A DNA stretch of 64,000 bases from Stella humosa (GTDB lineage: Bacteria > Pseudomonadota > Alphaproteobacteria > ATCC43930 > Allostellaceae): positions 694,001 to 758,000 of the forward strand of contig NZ_AP019700.1 in the NCBI RefSeq assembly GCF_006738645.1, given 5' to 3'. The position numbers were made by a program, and so were the translations under genes. The notes beneath the pieces were generated by a model. It was not told the DNA's origin. It did not search any database and saw nothing but the letters and a program-made list of their open reading frames with translations. The stretch's first letter is position 1; each line of letters begins with the position of its first letter. Positions 9,878 to 17,771 of the stretch are shown in pieces.

Positions 9878-11377
9878 TTGGCCGTGCCATCGCCGTCTCG
9901 CGTGCCCTTCACCCTGCCTTTCCTGGGATTGGCCGCAGCCATTCTGCTGCTGGTCCACATGCCGCTGGCCGGCGCCTGCTACGGCTTCGTCGACGACTAC
10001 GTGCTGGCGCAGCCCGACCGGCCGCTGCCGGACTGGCCGCTGCTGGCCTGGATCGCGCGCGACGGCCGGCCGCTCTACGGCATCCTGCTCAACATCGTCA
10101 TGGCCCCGGTGGGCGACGTCTGCGACCTGCGTTTCGTGCGCGTGCTCTGCGTGCTGCTGGAGGCGGGCATCGCCACGCAGCTCTTCGCCCTGGCGCGCCG
10201 CCATGGCTGGCCGCTGCCGGCGGCAGGTGCGCTGGCCCTGCTGATGTTGGCCCTGCCGGGCTTTGCGGTGGCGGCCGCCTGGGCGACGCTGATCGGGCCA
10301 CTGGCGGCGGTGGCACTCGGCCTGGGCGCTGCCTGGTTCGCAGTCCCGGCGGCCGACGAGCGGCCGTCCATGGGGCGGCTGGCGGCGGCGGCCTGCCTGC
10401 TGGCGGCGGCCCTGTCGCTCTACCAGCCCGGCGCCATGGCCTTCTTTCCCGGCATCGCGGTGGCGCTGGCCCGCCGCCCGGCATCGCTTGCCACGCTGCG
10501 CGACCAGGTGGTGCCCGCCGCTGTCGTCTTCGTGGCGGTGGTCGCCGCCTATGCCCTCTTCTATCTGGCCCTGCCGCTGGTCATGCATGGACCGGGGCCG
10601 GGCGGTCCGCCCTCGGCGCGGGCGGCCCTGGCGATCGATCCCTGGGGCAAGCTCGTCTGGTTCCTGGGCGTGCCCCTGCGCCAGGCCGTCAACCTCTTCA
10701 ACCTGGAGCCGGTGCCGAAGTTCGGCTTCGGGGTGATGGCCGTGGTGGCGCTGGGTACCCTGCTGCGCCAGCGCCGGCTGCGGCCGGCCGCCCTGGCGCT
10801 GGCGGCGCAGGCCGGGCTGGTGGTGCTGGCCTACCTGCCGAACCTGGTGGTCGCGGAAAGCTGGCCCGCCTTGCGCACCAGCCTGCCGATGGCAATGACG
10901 ATGCTGGTGGTCGTCGCCGCGGCCCTGATGGCGATCGCCGAGCGTTTGGGCAACCGGGCGGGACCGACCGTCGGCGCCGGGCTGCTGGCGGGGCTGGCGG
11001 TCTATGGCTTCGCCGTCTCCGGCCCCGCCATCGACCGCACGCTGGTGCGCCTGCAGCGGGCCGAATGGCAGATCGTCCTGGACGGGGTGCGGGCGGCCGG
11101 TCCGCTCGCACCCGGCCGGGCGATCATGCTGGTGCCGGCCGGCACCCTGCGGCGCTGCGCCCCGTGGCGGCAGTTCGACGAGTTGGGCCTGCCCTCGACG
11201 ATCCGGCCATGGGCGGCCGACCACATGGTGCGGCACGCCTGGCGGGCGGTGCATGGCGAAGGGCTGCTGCCACGCTTCCACTTCGCCGGGCCCGGCGCGC
11301 CTTCGCCGCCGCTTGGTGCCGCGATCATCGACGTGGCGGCGGCATTGGCGGCCGACGACCGCGGCATCTGCCGGTAG
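9878..11377 (+). CDS. Polytopic membrane protein, GT-C/GtrII-like glycosyltransferase candidate
   Basis: A 499-residue protein with roughly ten hydrophobic segments and a DDY motif in the first periplasmic loop (about residue 38), the position where GT-C glycosyltransferases such as GtrII carry acidic catalytic residues. The C-terminal about 100 residues are soluble. I chose TTG 9878 because CAGGAG lies 8 bases upstream and the first hydrophobic segment then follows immediately; an in-frame upstream start at 9764 would add low-complexity sequence. Function is not recognised with confidence; transfer of a lipid-linked sugar is an inference from topology. Confidence 0.55.
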   Translation: MAVPSPSRVPFTLPFLGLAAAILLLVHMPLAGACYGFVDDYVLAQPDRPLPDWPLLAWIARDGRPLYGILLNIVMAPVGDVCDLRFVRVLCVLLEAGIATQLFALARRHGWPLPAAGALALLMLALPGFAVAAAWATLIGPLAAVALGLGAAWFAVPAADERPSMGRLAAAACLLAAALSLYQPGAMAFFPGIAVALARRPASLATLRDQVVPAAVVFVAVVAAYALFYLALPLVMHGPGPGGPPSARAALAIDPWGKLVWFLGVPLRQAVNLFNLEPVPKFGFGVMAVVALGTLLRQRRLRPAALALAAQAGLVVLAYLPNLVVAESWPALRTSLPMAMTMLVVVAAALMAIAERLGNRAGPTVGAGLLAGLAVYGFAVSGPAIDRTLVRLQRAEWQIVLDGVRAAGPLAPGRAIMLVPAGTLRRCAPWRQFDELGLPSTIRPWAADHMVRHAWRAVHGEGLLPRFHFAGPGAPSPPLGAAIIDVAAALAADDRGICR

Positions 11378-11381
11378 GGCG

Positions 11382-11792
11382 TCAGCCGGCGCCCGGCGGT
11401 GGCGACAGGGCCTCGATGATGCGGCACTCGGCCACCGTGCCCGAATGGCACTGGTTGACGATGCTGCCCAGTTCCCGGCGCAGGGCCTCCAGGTCGGCGA
11501 TCTTGCGCTCGACCTCGATCAGGTGCTCGCGGGCAATCGCGTCGATCGCCTCGCAGGACCGGTCGCGCTCGTCGGCGAGGTCGAGCATCGCGCGCACCTG
11601 GTCGAGCGAGAAGCCCAGGTCGCGTGAGCGGCGCACGAAGCTGAGGCGGTTCAGGTGCTGGGGCCCATAGGCGCGATAGTTGCCGGCGGTGCGCGCCGGC
11701 GCCGGGATCAGCCCGATCTTCTCGTAGAAGCGGACCGTCTCGACCTTGGTGCCGGCGCCGCGCGCCAACTCGCCGATCGTCAAATGTCGCAT
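11382..11792 (-). CDS. MerR-family heavy-metal-responsive regulator (ZntR/CadR/PbrR-like)
   Basis: A 136-residue MerR regulator with the N-terminal winged helix (TIGELARGAGTKVETVRFYEKIGLI) and a long dimerisation helix. Metal-site cysteines are visible at positions 80, 115 and 123, with His116 next to the second. This matches the three-Cys arrangement of ZntR, CadR and PbrR that sense divalent Zn, Cd or Pb, unlike the two-Cys CueR loop. It is divergent from the metal-exporting ATPase, and a MerR-type promoter lies in the 70-base gap. It should distort that promoter to activate the ATPase gene when metal binds. Confidence 0.92.
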   Translation of the reverse strand: MRHLTIGELARGAGTKVETVRFYEKIGLIPAPARTAGNYRAYGPQHLNRLSFVRRSRDLGFSLDQVRAMLDLADERDRSCEAIDAIAREHLIEVERKIADLEALRRELGSIVNQCHSGTVAECRIIEALSPPPGAG

Positions 11793-11799
11793 CGTGCCC

Positions 11800-11830
11800 T
11801 TGACCCTGTAGTAGCTACAGGCCCTATCTG
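11800..11830 (+). promoter_or_regulatory. MerR-type promoter with operator dyad for the P-type ATPase
   Basis: A -35 TTGACC (11800-11805) and a -10-like TATCTG (11825-11830) are separated by 19 bases, the over-long spacing that MerR regulators require. The spacer holds a perfect dyad, CTGTAG-TAG-CTACAG (11806-11820), extended by one pair to 11805-11821. The ATPase start codon is 33 bases downstream. Confidence 0.88.
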
Positions 11831-11862
11831 GTGGATCACGTCGGGTTTTTCGAGGTGACACC

Positions 11863-14028
11863 ATGGCCGAGCCGACCCCCCTCACGCTGCGCATCGAAGG
11901 GATGGACTGCGGCTCCTGCGCCGTGAAGATCGAGAACGCGATGAAGCGGCTACCGGGCGTCGGCGACATCGACGTCAACTATGCGCTGGGCTCGCTGTCG
12001 CTCACGGTCGACCAGGATCGCACCTCGCCCGAGCGGATCGCCGACAAGGTCCGCTCGCTGGGCTTCACCCCCGTCGCCGCCGGCCCGGCGGGACACGCGC
12101 ATGCCCGCCATGACGGCCATGGCCACGATCATGGGCATTCTCATTCCCATGCCCCCATGGACGGCGCCTGGTGGTCGTCGCCCAAGGTCCGGCAGGTCCT
12201 GGCGACGGCGATCCTGCTGGCCCTGGCCTTCGCCGTATCGTGGTTCCGGCCCGAATGGTCGCGGTGGGCCTACACGGCGGCCGCCCTGGTCGGCATGGTG
12301 CCGATCGCCCGCCATGCCCTGGCCGGCGCCGTCTCCGGTACGCCCTTCAGCATCGAGACGCTGATGACGGTGGCAGCCGTCGGCGCGATCGCGCTGGGCG
12401 AGGCGGGCGAGGCGGCTTTGGTGGTGTTCCTGTTCTCGGTCGGCGAGATGCTGGAGGGGGTGGCCGCCGGCCGCGCGCGGGCCGGGATCAAGGCGCTGAT
12501 CGACCTCGTCCCGCGCACCGCGCGGCGCCTGCGGGGCGAGGTGGTCGAGACCGTGCCGGTCGCCGACCTGGCCGTCGGCGACATCGTCCTGGTGCGCGCG
12601 GGCGACCGCATCCCGTCGGACGGCACCGTCGTGGAGGGCAGCTCCGAGGTCGACGAGGCGCCGGTCACGGGCGAGTCGGTGCCGGTCGCCAAGGGGCCGG
12701 GCGCCACGGTCTATGCCGGCAGCGTGAATGCCAATGGCGAACTGCAGGTCGCCATCACCCGCACGGCCGCCGACAACACGATCGCGCGCATCATCCACAT
12801 GGTCGAGCAGGCGCAGTCGTCGAAGGCGCCGACGGCGCGCTTCATCGACCGCTTCAGCCGCTGGTACACGCCGGCCGCCATGGTCGTGTCGGCCCTGGTG
12901 ATCCTGGTGCCGCCGCTGCTGTTCGCCGCCGGCTGGTACACCTGGCTCTATCGCGGCCTGGCCTTGCTGCTGATCGCCTGCCCCTGCGCGCTCGTCATCT
13001 CGACCCCGGCCGCCATCGCGTCCGGCCTGGCGCGCGGCGCCCGGCGCGGCTTGCTGATCAAGGGCGGGGCGGCGCTGGAGGCGCTGGGCCGGGTGAAGAC
13101 GATGGCCTTCGACAAGACCGGCACCCTGACGGTCGGCCGGCCGCGCGTGACCGATGTCGTGGCGGTCGCGGGCGACGAAGGCGAGGTCCTGGCCAAGGCC
13201 GCGGCGGTCGAGCGCGGATCGAGCCATCCGCTGGGCCTGGCCATCGTCGCCGAGGCCGGGCGGCGGGGGCTGGACATCCCGCGGGCCTTCGGCGGCACCA
13301 TCGCCACGCCGGGCAAGGCGGTGACCAGCCGGCTGATGTCGGGCTTCGTCTCGGTCGGCTCGCCCCGGCATGCGGCCGAGGAAGGGCTGGCGGACGCGGC
13401 CGTGCAGCAGCAGGTCCTGGCGCTCGAAGGCGAGGGCAAGACCGTCGTCCTGGTCAGCGAGGGGCGGCGCCTGCTGGGCCTGGTGGCGCTGCGCGACGAG
13501 CCGCGCGCGGACGCCGCCGAAGGCCTGTCCCGCCTGAGGGCGCTGGGCGTGCACACCGTCATGCTGACGGGCGACAATGCGCGCACCGCGGCCGCCATCG
13601 CCGGCACGCTCGGCCTGGAGGCCCGGGCCGGGCTGCTGCCGGACGAGAAGCTGGCGGCCATCGCCGCCTACAAGGCGGAGGGGCCGATCGCCATGGTAGG
13701 CGACGGCATCAACGACGCGCCGGCACTGGCGGCCGCCTCGGTCGGGATCGCCATGGGCGGGGGCACCGACGTGGCGCTGGAGACGGCCGACGTCGCCCTG
13801 CTGAAGGACCGGGTGACGGGCACGGCCGAGCTGGTCGCGCTGTCGCGCGCGACGCTGGCCAATATCTGGCAGAACGTCACGCTGGCCATCGGGCTGAAGG
13901 GCGTGTTCCTTGTCACGACGCTGGTCGGGACGACGCCGCTCTGGATGGCGATCCTGGCCGACACCGGGGCGACGGTGCTGGTCACCGCCAACGCCCTGCG
14001 CCTGTTGCGCTTCAAGTACGAGTCTTAA
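11863..14028 (+). CDS. Zn/Cd/Pb-translocating P1B-type ATPase (ZntA/CadA-like)
   Basis: A 721-residue heavy-metal efflux pump. Order of parts: an N-terminal HMA domain with CGSC (Cys16, Cys19), a His-rich linker near residues 78-97, the TGES actuator loop (269-272), the transmembrane CPC metal site (Cys373, Cys375), phosphorylation motif DKTGT (Asp417) and the GDGINDAP hinge near 613. CPC together with the His-rich stretch fits the Zn/Cd/Pb branch rather than Cu. A GAGGTG Shine-Dalgarno lies upstream of ATG 11863. Expression should be metal-induced through the divergent MerR regulator. Its stop overlaps the deacetylase start (TAATG). Confidence 0.95.
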   Translation: MAEPTPLTLRIEGMDCGSCAVKIENAMKRLPGVGDIDVNYALGSLSLTVDQDRTSPERIADKVRSLGFTPVAAGPAGHAHARHDGHGHDHGHSHSHAPMDGAWWSSPKVRQVLATAILLALAFAVSWFRPEWSRWAYTAAALVGMVPIARHALAGAVSGTPFSIETLMTVAAVGAIALGEAGEAALVVFLFSVGEMLEGVAAGRARAGIKALIDLVPRTARRLRGEVVETVPVADLAVGDIVLVRAGDRIPSDGTVVEGSSEVDEAPVTGESVPVAKGPGATVYAGSVNANGELQVAITRTAADNTIARIIHMVEQAQSSKAPTARFIDRFSRWYTPAAMVVSALVILVPPLLFAAGWYTWLYRGLALLLIACPCALVISTPAAIASGLARGARRGLLIKGGAALEALGRVKTMAFDKTGTLTVGRPRVTDVVAVAGDEGEVLAKAAAVERGSSHPLGLAIVAEAGRRGLDIPRAFGGTIATPGKAVTSRLMSGFVSVGSPRHAAEEGLADAAVQQQVLALEGEGKTVVLVSEGRRLLGLVALRDEPRADAAEGLSRLRALGVHTVMLTGDNARTAAAIAGTLGLEARAGLLPDEKLAAIAAYKAEGPIAMVGDGINDAPALAAASVGIAMGGGTDVALETADVALLKDRVTGTAELVALSRATLANIWQNVTLAIGLKGVFLVTTLVGTTPLWMAILADTGATVLVTANALRLLRFKYES

Positions 14029-14801
14029 TGAGCGTCCCGAAACGTCTGGCCGCCGGTCTGCTGGCGGCACTACTGATACCAGCCGCCGCCGTCGCGACCG
14101 GGGCGGAGCCGGCACCGCCAGAGGCCGAGGCCCGTCCGGCCGAACCGCGTCCGATCGAACCGCGGCTCACAGTGGAACGCGGCGGGCCGGGCGCGCCGCG
14201 GGTGGCGCTGACCTTCGATGCCTGCGACGGCGGGGCCGACCGCCGTATCCTGGATGTGCTGGTGGAGAATCGCATCCCCGCCACCTTCTTCGTCACCGCC
14301 ATCTGGATCCGCCGCAATCCGGCCGCCCTGGCGCTGCTGAAGGCCCACCCGGACCTCTATGCGATCGAGAACCACGGGGCCCGCCACGTGCCGGCGATCG
14401 ACCGGCCGACGATGGTCTACGGGCTCAAAGCAGCCGGCTCGCCCGAGGCCGTGCGGGCCGAGGTCGAGGGCGGCAGCCGCGCGATCGAGGCGGCGACGGG
14501 CCGGCGGCCGCAATGGTATCGCGGCGCCGGTGCGGTCTATACGCCGGCCACCATCGCCGCCATCCGGGCGATGGGCTTTCGCATCGCCGGCTATTCCCTG
14601 AGCGTGGAGGCCGGCACGCGGCTCGATGCGCACAAGGCGGCCGAACGGCTGGGCAAGGCGCGCGACGGCGACGTCGTCCTGGCCCACGCCAACCACCCGG
14701 CCTGGCCGACCGGGGCCGGCATTGCGGCCGGCATCCTTGCCCTCAAGGAAGCCGGCTTCCAATTCGTCGGCCTGGACGAGCCAGCGGCGCGCGGGCGATA
14801 G
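14028..14801 (+). CDS. Exported polysaccharide deacetylase family protein
   Basis: A 257-residue NodB-homology (CE4) protein with an N-terminal signal peptide and a Pro/Glu-rich linker before the catalytic domain. The metal-binding signatures are TFDACDGG (a variant of TFDDG) and HGARH (the HxxxH motif); later RGAG and LAHANHP correspond to the remaining CE4 motifs. The family removes N- or O-acetyl groups from cell-wall or extracellular glycans. Its ATG shares the adenine of the ATPase TAA stop, so it is probably translationally coupled to the metal pump, an unexpected pairing. Confidence 0.85.
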   Translation: MSVPKRLAAGLLAALLIPAAAVATGAEPAPPEAEARPAEPRPIEPRLTVERGGPGAPRVALTFDACDGGADRRILDVLVENRIPATFFVTAIWIRRNPAALALLKAHPDLYAIENHGARHVPAIDRPTMVYGLKAAGSPEAVRAEVEGGSRAIEAATGRRPQWYRGAGAVYTPATIAAIRAMGFRIAGYSLSVEAGTRLDAHKAAERLGKARDGDVVLAHANHPAWPTGAGIAAGILALKEAGFQFVGLDEPAARGR

Positions 14802-14808
14802 CGGCGGG

Positions 14809-15225
14809 TCAGCCGGCGACCGCCGCCGGCTCGACCTCCAGCACCGTCAGCGCCCGGCTTTCGCCGCGCCGCGTCTCCCACGCGATCGAGTGCCCGCGGG
14901 CGACGCCGATCAGGGCGGCACCGATCGGCGTCATCACCGAGACCCGGCCCTGCTCGATGTCCTGTTCGCCCGGATAGACCAGGGTCACGGTGCGTTCCTG
15001 CCGGGTCACGTCGTCGCGGAAGCGCACGCTCGAGCCCATGGCGACGACATCGGCCGGCAAGGCTGTCGCCTTCACCACCCGCGCGCGATCGAGTTCGCGG
15101 ATCAGGTACTCCGACACCTCCGGCATCGAATCGGCATAGCCGTCGGCCAGCCGGTTCAGGGTCTGGTGGTCGTCCTGCCGGACGGTGATGGGCGGTAGCT
15201 TCTGGCCGCGGCGGGGGGTGGTCAT
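14809..15225 (-). CDS. rnk: Nucleoside diphosphate kinase regulator-like GreA/Rnk-family protein
   Basis: A 138-residue protein with a short N-terminal coiled segment and the GreA/GreB C-terminal FKBP-like domain (GSSVRFRD, TLVYPGEQDIEQGRVSVMTPIGAALIG). The length and the short coiled-coil match Rnk, which binds RNA polymerase through the Gre site but does not trigger transcript cleavage. It converges with the deacetylase gene, with 7 bases between stops. Confidence 0.87.
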   Translation of the reverse strand: MTTPRRGQKLPPITVRQDDHQTLNRLADGYADSMPEVSEYLIRELDRARVVKATALPADVVAMGSSVRFRDDVTRQERTVTLVYPGEQDIEQGRVSVMTPIGAALIGVARGHSIAWETRRGESRALTVLEVEPAAVAG

Positions 15226-15421
15226 GGCAAGCCTCGCTGGCCCGGGCGCGGGACATGCGCGGCCGGGTCTGGGACGGTCAATCTGGACGGCGATGGAATG
15301 AAGTCGGCCCCGGCGCTGCGGGGCGCAAGCGACAGCTACGCGACCGGCCCCGGGGCGGCATGGCCCGTCAGCAGGGAACCTGCGCGGGCAAGATGGCGGA
15401 TTTCGAGGGGCGGCATCGCCC

Positions 15422-16507
15422 TTATGTCGGACGTCGGGGCCCCCGCGTCAATGCTCCGGGGCCGATCAGCCAGTGAAGATGCGGGTCGAAGCCGCCGGCG
15501 GCGATCAGCGGCGCCATCACGCCGTGGATGGCGATCCCCCGCAGCGGCACCAGTTCGACGCCCGGCACCCGCCCCAGGTGTTCGGCCTCCCGCCGGTCGA
15601 CCGCATTGTCCGCGCCGAACAGCATGCGCACCCTGGGCCGGCGTTCGGCGGCGGCATAGCGCCGGGCCAGGTCGAGCGCGCCCGTGTCGAGCGGCGGCGC
15701 GTCCGGGCCCAGCAGCCGGTGGCGTTCCAGCAGCAGCGGCACGGCGCCGTCGAGCACCGTCGGCCCGGCCAGGCAGAGAATGCGCCGGGCGCCGAGGTCG
15801 AGGCCGCAGTTGAGCGCCCCGTACGAGCCGGACGAGCTGCCCAGGCAGAGGATGCGGCGTGCGCCCAGCGACCGTGCGATGCCGTGCAGGCCGTCGATCA
15901 TGGCGGGATAGCCCGCGCCCAGCGAGCCGATGCCGCCCAGGAAATGGAGCCCGGCGAAATCGCGCAGATAGGCGATGTGGCTGCCCAGCCGGCAGAGCCA
16001 GCGATGGGCGACGGCGAGCGGCCCGTTCAGCTTGTGCGCCCCGCCGGTGAACACCAGCAGCAGCCGGTCGGCGCCGGGGCGTGGCACGATCTGGACGTCC
16101 AGGGTCGGATCGTCGGCCAGGTCCGCCTGTCCTTCCGGCAGGGCCGGCATATGACCCAGCAGGGCCTGCAGGTGGTTCAGCCCGGTCAACACGGGGTTGG
16201 GCGAGGACGCGTCGTCGGGGTAGCAGGCGCGTGCGCAGGCCCGGGCCGCCTCGATCTGGCCGAACGCGATGATGATGTCGAGCAGGATCATCCGGTCGCG
16301 CGCTGCGGCCGGCACGGGCGGCAGGGGCTGGCCGTTGTCGAAGCCTGCGATCTGCGCGATCGCCGCCCGCACCAGTTCCGCGCCGCGGAGATCGCGGCTG
16401 TGCCGCAGGACGTCGGCTACCGCGTCCGGGCCGCCGCGCCGCCAGCAATCGGCCAGTTGCGCCATCCTGCCCTGGGCCCGCGGCATTGGCCCGGCGAGGC
16501 CGCTCAA
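15422..16507 (-). CDS. Alpha/beta-hydrolase-like protein linked to an acyl carrier protein
   Basis: A 361-residue protein I do not recognise by family. The N-terminal about 130 residues look helical. The rest has alpha/beta-hydrolase character: a strand LLLVFTGG, a nucleophile-elbow-like GSSSGS (about residue 225), and a late His (GIAIHGVM) that could complete a triad. The TTG at 16507 overlaps the ACP stop (TTGA), which suggests coupling; ATGs at 16486 and 16465 are alternatives and none has a clear Shine-Dalgarno. Its tight linkage to an ACP gene suggests it acts on an acyl chain carried by that ACP, for example as a thioesterase or acyltransferase; this is inference. Confidence 0.6.
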   Translation of the reverse strand: MSGLAGPMPRAQGRMAQLADCWRRGGPDAVADVLRHSRDLRGAELVRAAIAQIAGFDNGQPLPPVPAAARDRMILLDIIIAFGQIEAARACARACYPDDASSPNPVLTGLNHLQALLGHMPALPEGQADLADDPTLDVQIVPRPGADRLLLVFTGGAHKLNGPLAVAHRWLCRLGSHIAYLRDFAGLHFLGGIGSLGAGYPAMIDGLHGIARSLGARRILCLGSSSGSYGALNCGLDLGARRILCLAGPTVLDGAVPLLLERHRLLGPDAPPLDTGALDLARRYAAAERRPRVRMLFGADNAVDRREAEHLGRVPGVELVPLRGIAIHGVMAPLIAAGGFDPHLHWLIGPGALTRGPRRPT

Positions 16508-16740
16508 GGATCGGCTGACTGCCGCGAATAGGCGGCGATGGCGGCGATCGAGCGGCAGGCGGGGAAGTCCGCATCGGCCACATGCAGGCCGTAGAGGTCT
16601 TCGACCCGCATCAGGATCTGCGCATGGTCGAGGGAATCCAGCCCGAAATCATAGAAATCGGTCTCGATCCCGAGTGCGGCCAGGTCGCCACGATCGACCG
16701 CGTCGGCAATCGCGGCGCGGATGTCGGCCTCGCTCAGCAT
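16504..16740 (-). CDS. Free-standing acyl carrier protein
   Basis: A 78-residue phosphopantetheine-binding protein. The motif DFGLDSLDHAQ places the modifiable serine at residue 36, with the helix I-III pattern of ACPs around it. It differs from the housekeeping fatty-acid ACP, which is more acidic and has a DSLD-VELVM motif, so it is probably a dedicated carrier for a specialised pathway. It overlaps the upstream unknown gene (ATG within ATGCTGA) and the downstream hydrolase-like gene, forming a tightly packed three-gene unit. No adenylation, ketosynthase or phosphopantetheinyl transferase gene is nearby. Confidence 0.88.
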   Translation of the reverse strand: MLSEADIRAAIADAVDRGDLAALGIETDFYDFGLDSLDHAQILMRVEDLYGLHVADADFPACRSIAAIAAYSRQSADP

Positions 16741-17405
16741 GGGCGTTCCTGTGCCAGAAGCAGACGGCCGAACGGGGCGCCGTCGGCGGCCATCGCGACC
16801 TTGCGGAAAGGCCCGGCATGCCCCGCGAGCGCGATCTCGACGGCAGCACCGGCCGGCGGCGAGCGGGTGCAGGCGATCTCGGCCAGCAGCCAGAAGGTGT
16901 CGGGCTCGTCGCGTTTCAGCAGGGCGACCGACAGCGCCACGGCGCGGCGAACGATGGGCATGCCCATAGCCCCGGCCGGCAGTCGCGCGCCCATCGCTTC
17001 CATCCGTGCCCCTTCGATCAGGGTAGCCTCGTCGAAGGGGATGCGGGCGGGGATCGGCCGGTCGGGCAACGGGCGCAGCCGGTGGCGCTGCGCCGTGCCG
17101 TTGCGCCTATGGTGAAAGCTGCCGATGTCGTCGATGCCCGGACCGGCCGTGCTGCCCGGGCTGGCCGTGCTGCCCGGGCTGGCCGCGTCGTCCAGCACCG
17201 CGATGGCGCAGTCGCAGGGCCGCCGCATCGTCAGGACCATGTCGGCGGTGGCACCGGTCAGGTGCCGCAACGCCTCGAAGATATCGGCACCATGGGCATA
17301 GCGGCGTGTGCCCGTCATCCCGACGGCAATGGAGGGGATGGCACGGTGGGCGGCATCCTCGATCAGCAGCCGATCCGATGTCATACCGGTTTCGTAGCCG
17401 GCCAT
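16734..17405 (-). CDS. Unknown protein encoded upstream of the ACP
   Basis: A protein of 216-223 residues whose family I do not recognise. Two starts are possible: ATG 17405 (MAGYETGM) and ATG 17384 (MTSDRLL); neither has a strong ribosome site. Near residue 100 there is a SPGSTA-SPGSTA-GPG repeat coded by an 18-bp tandem duplication. The second half (IPFDEATLIEGARMEAMG onward) loosely resembles a hotdog-fold helix and sheet, as in acyl-CoA/ACP dehydratases and thioesterases, but I see no catalytic signature. Overlap with the ACP gene implies a role in loading, modifying or releasing its cargo. The terminator at 17449-17479 lies just upstream and separates it from the LysR side. Confidence 0.6.
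   Translation of the reverse strand: MAGYETGMTSDRLLIEDAAHRAIPSIAVGMTGTRRYAHGADIFEALRHLTGATADMVLTMRRPCDCAIAVLDDAASPGSTASPGSTAGPGIDDIGSFHHRRNGTAQRHRLRPLPDRPIPARIPFDEATLIEGARMEAMGARLPAGAMGMPIVRRAVALSVALLKRDEPDTFWLLAEIACTRSPPAGAAVEIALAGHAGPFRKVAMAADGAPFGRLLLAQERPC
17145..17186. repeat. 18-bp tandem duplication inside a coding sequence
   Basis: The 18-bp unit GGCCGTGCTGCCCGGGCT occurs at 17145-17162 and 17163-17180 with a partial third copy. It is in frame in the unknown gene and encodes repeated Ser/Gly-Pro-Gly-Ser-Thr-Ala. It is likely a slippage-prone linker. Confidence 0.85.
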
Positions 17406-17448
17406 GGCCGGCGGCTCAAGGGCGACGGAGGGCTCCGGGGCCGCGAGC

Positions 17449-17479
17449 AAAAAAAGGCCCCGGTGTTTCCACCGGGGCC
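17449..17479 (-). terminator. Intrinsic terminator, 10-bp perfect stem plus T-run
   Basis: GGCCCCGGTG and its exact complement (17456-17465 and 17470-17479) enclose a 4-base loop, and on the minus strand seven T residues follow (17455-17449). This is the clearest rho-independent terminator in the window. It ends a transcript coming from the LysR side or from the candidate small RNA. Confidence 0.93.
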
Positions 17480-17625
17480 AGTTGAACAGGGAGGCTTCAC
17501 GTCTGGGAGACGTAGGATCCCGAAGGACCCCATTTCGGGCGGGGAGCCCGAAATCTCTGGCCGGTCGTCCCCTCCCAGCGGGGTCGAGCAACCGAATTCC
17601 GTGGTGCTGCAATGCAGCGCGTCCG
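17449..17625 (-). ncRNA. Candidate structured small RNA with repeated CUCCC elements
   Basis: Between LysR and the ACP cluster, about 180 bases fold on the minus strand into successive hairpins and end in a perfect intrinsic terminator. Hairpins, in RNA order: GCTGCA/TGCAGC (17618-17606), an 8-bp stem TTTCGGGC/GCCCGAAA with loop UCCCC (17553-17533), a 6-bp stem with UUCG tetraloop (17530-17515), and ACGTCT/AGACGT with loop CCC (17513-17499). A single-stranded CCUCCC follows at 17494-17489; it could also pair with GGGAGG near 17577-17572. The repeated C-rich elements resemble anti-Shine-Dalgarno motifs of alphaproteobacterial sRNAs. A TATTTA-like -10 lies near 17636-17631. The 5' end is uncertain, and I could not match it to a known family. 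Confidence 0.6.
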
Positions 17626-17737
17626 GATGATTAAATAGGCATCGGGTGCCCCCGCACCACAGCGATTGTCTCGTGGCGGATATGCGAAAACCGCATGGCT
17701 TCGGCCACATAGCAGCCAAAATTAGATTCTCCCGGCA

Positions 17738-17758
17738 ACTGCCGGTTCGACCGGCAGT
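17738..17758. repeat. Inverted repeat just downstream of LysR
   Basis: ACTGCCGGT and ACCGGCAGT form a 9-bp perfect hairpin with a 3-base loop, 13 bases after the LysR stop. There is no immediate U-tract, so it is a weak terminator or an mRNA 3'-end stabiliser. Confidence 0.6.
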
Positions 17759-17771
17759 CATGCTGCACTGC

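Noticed and set aside
12171-14801. A long plus-strand frame joining the middle of the ATPase gene to the deacetylase
   Set aside because: Its first two-thirds is the ATPase gene read in another frame; only the part from 14028 is a real protein.
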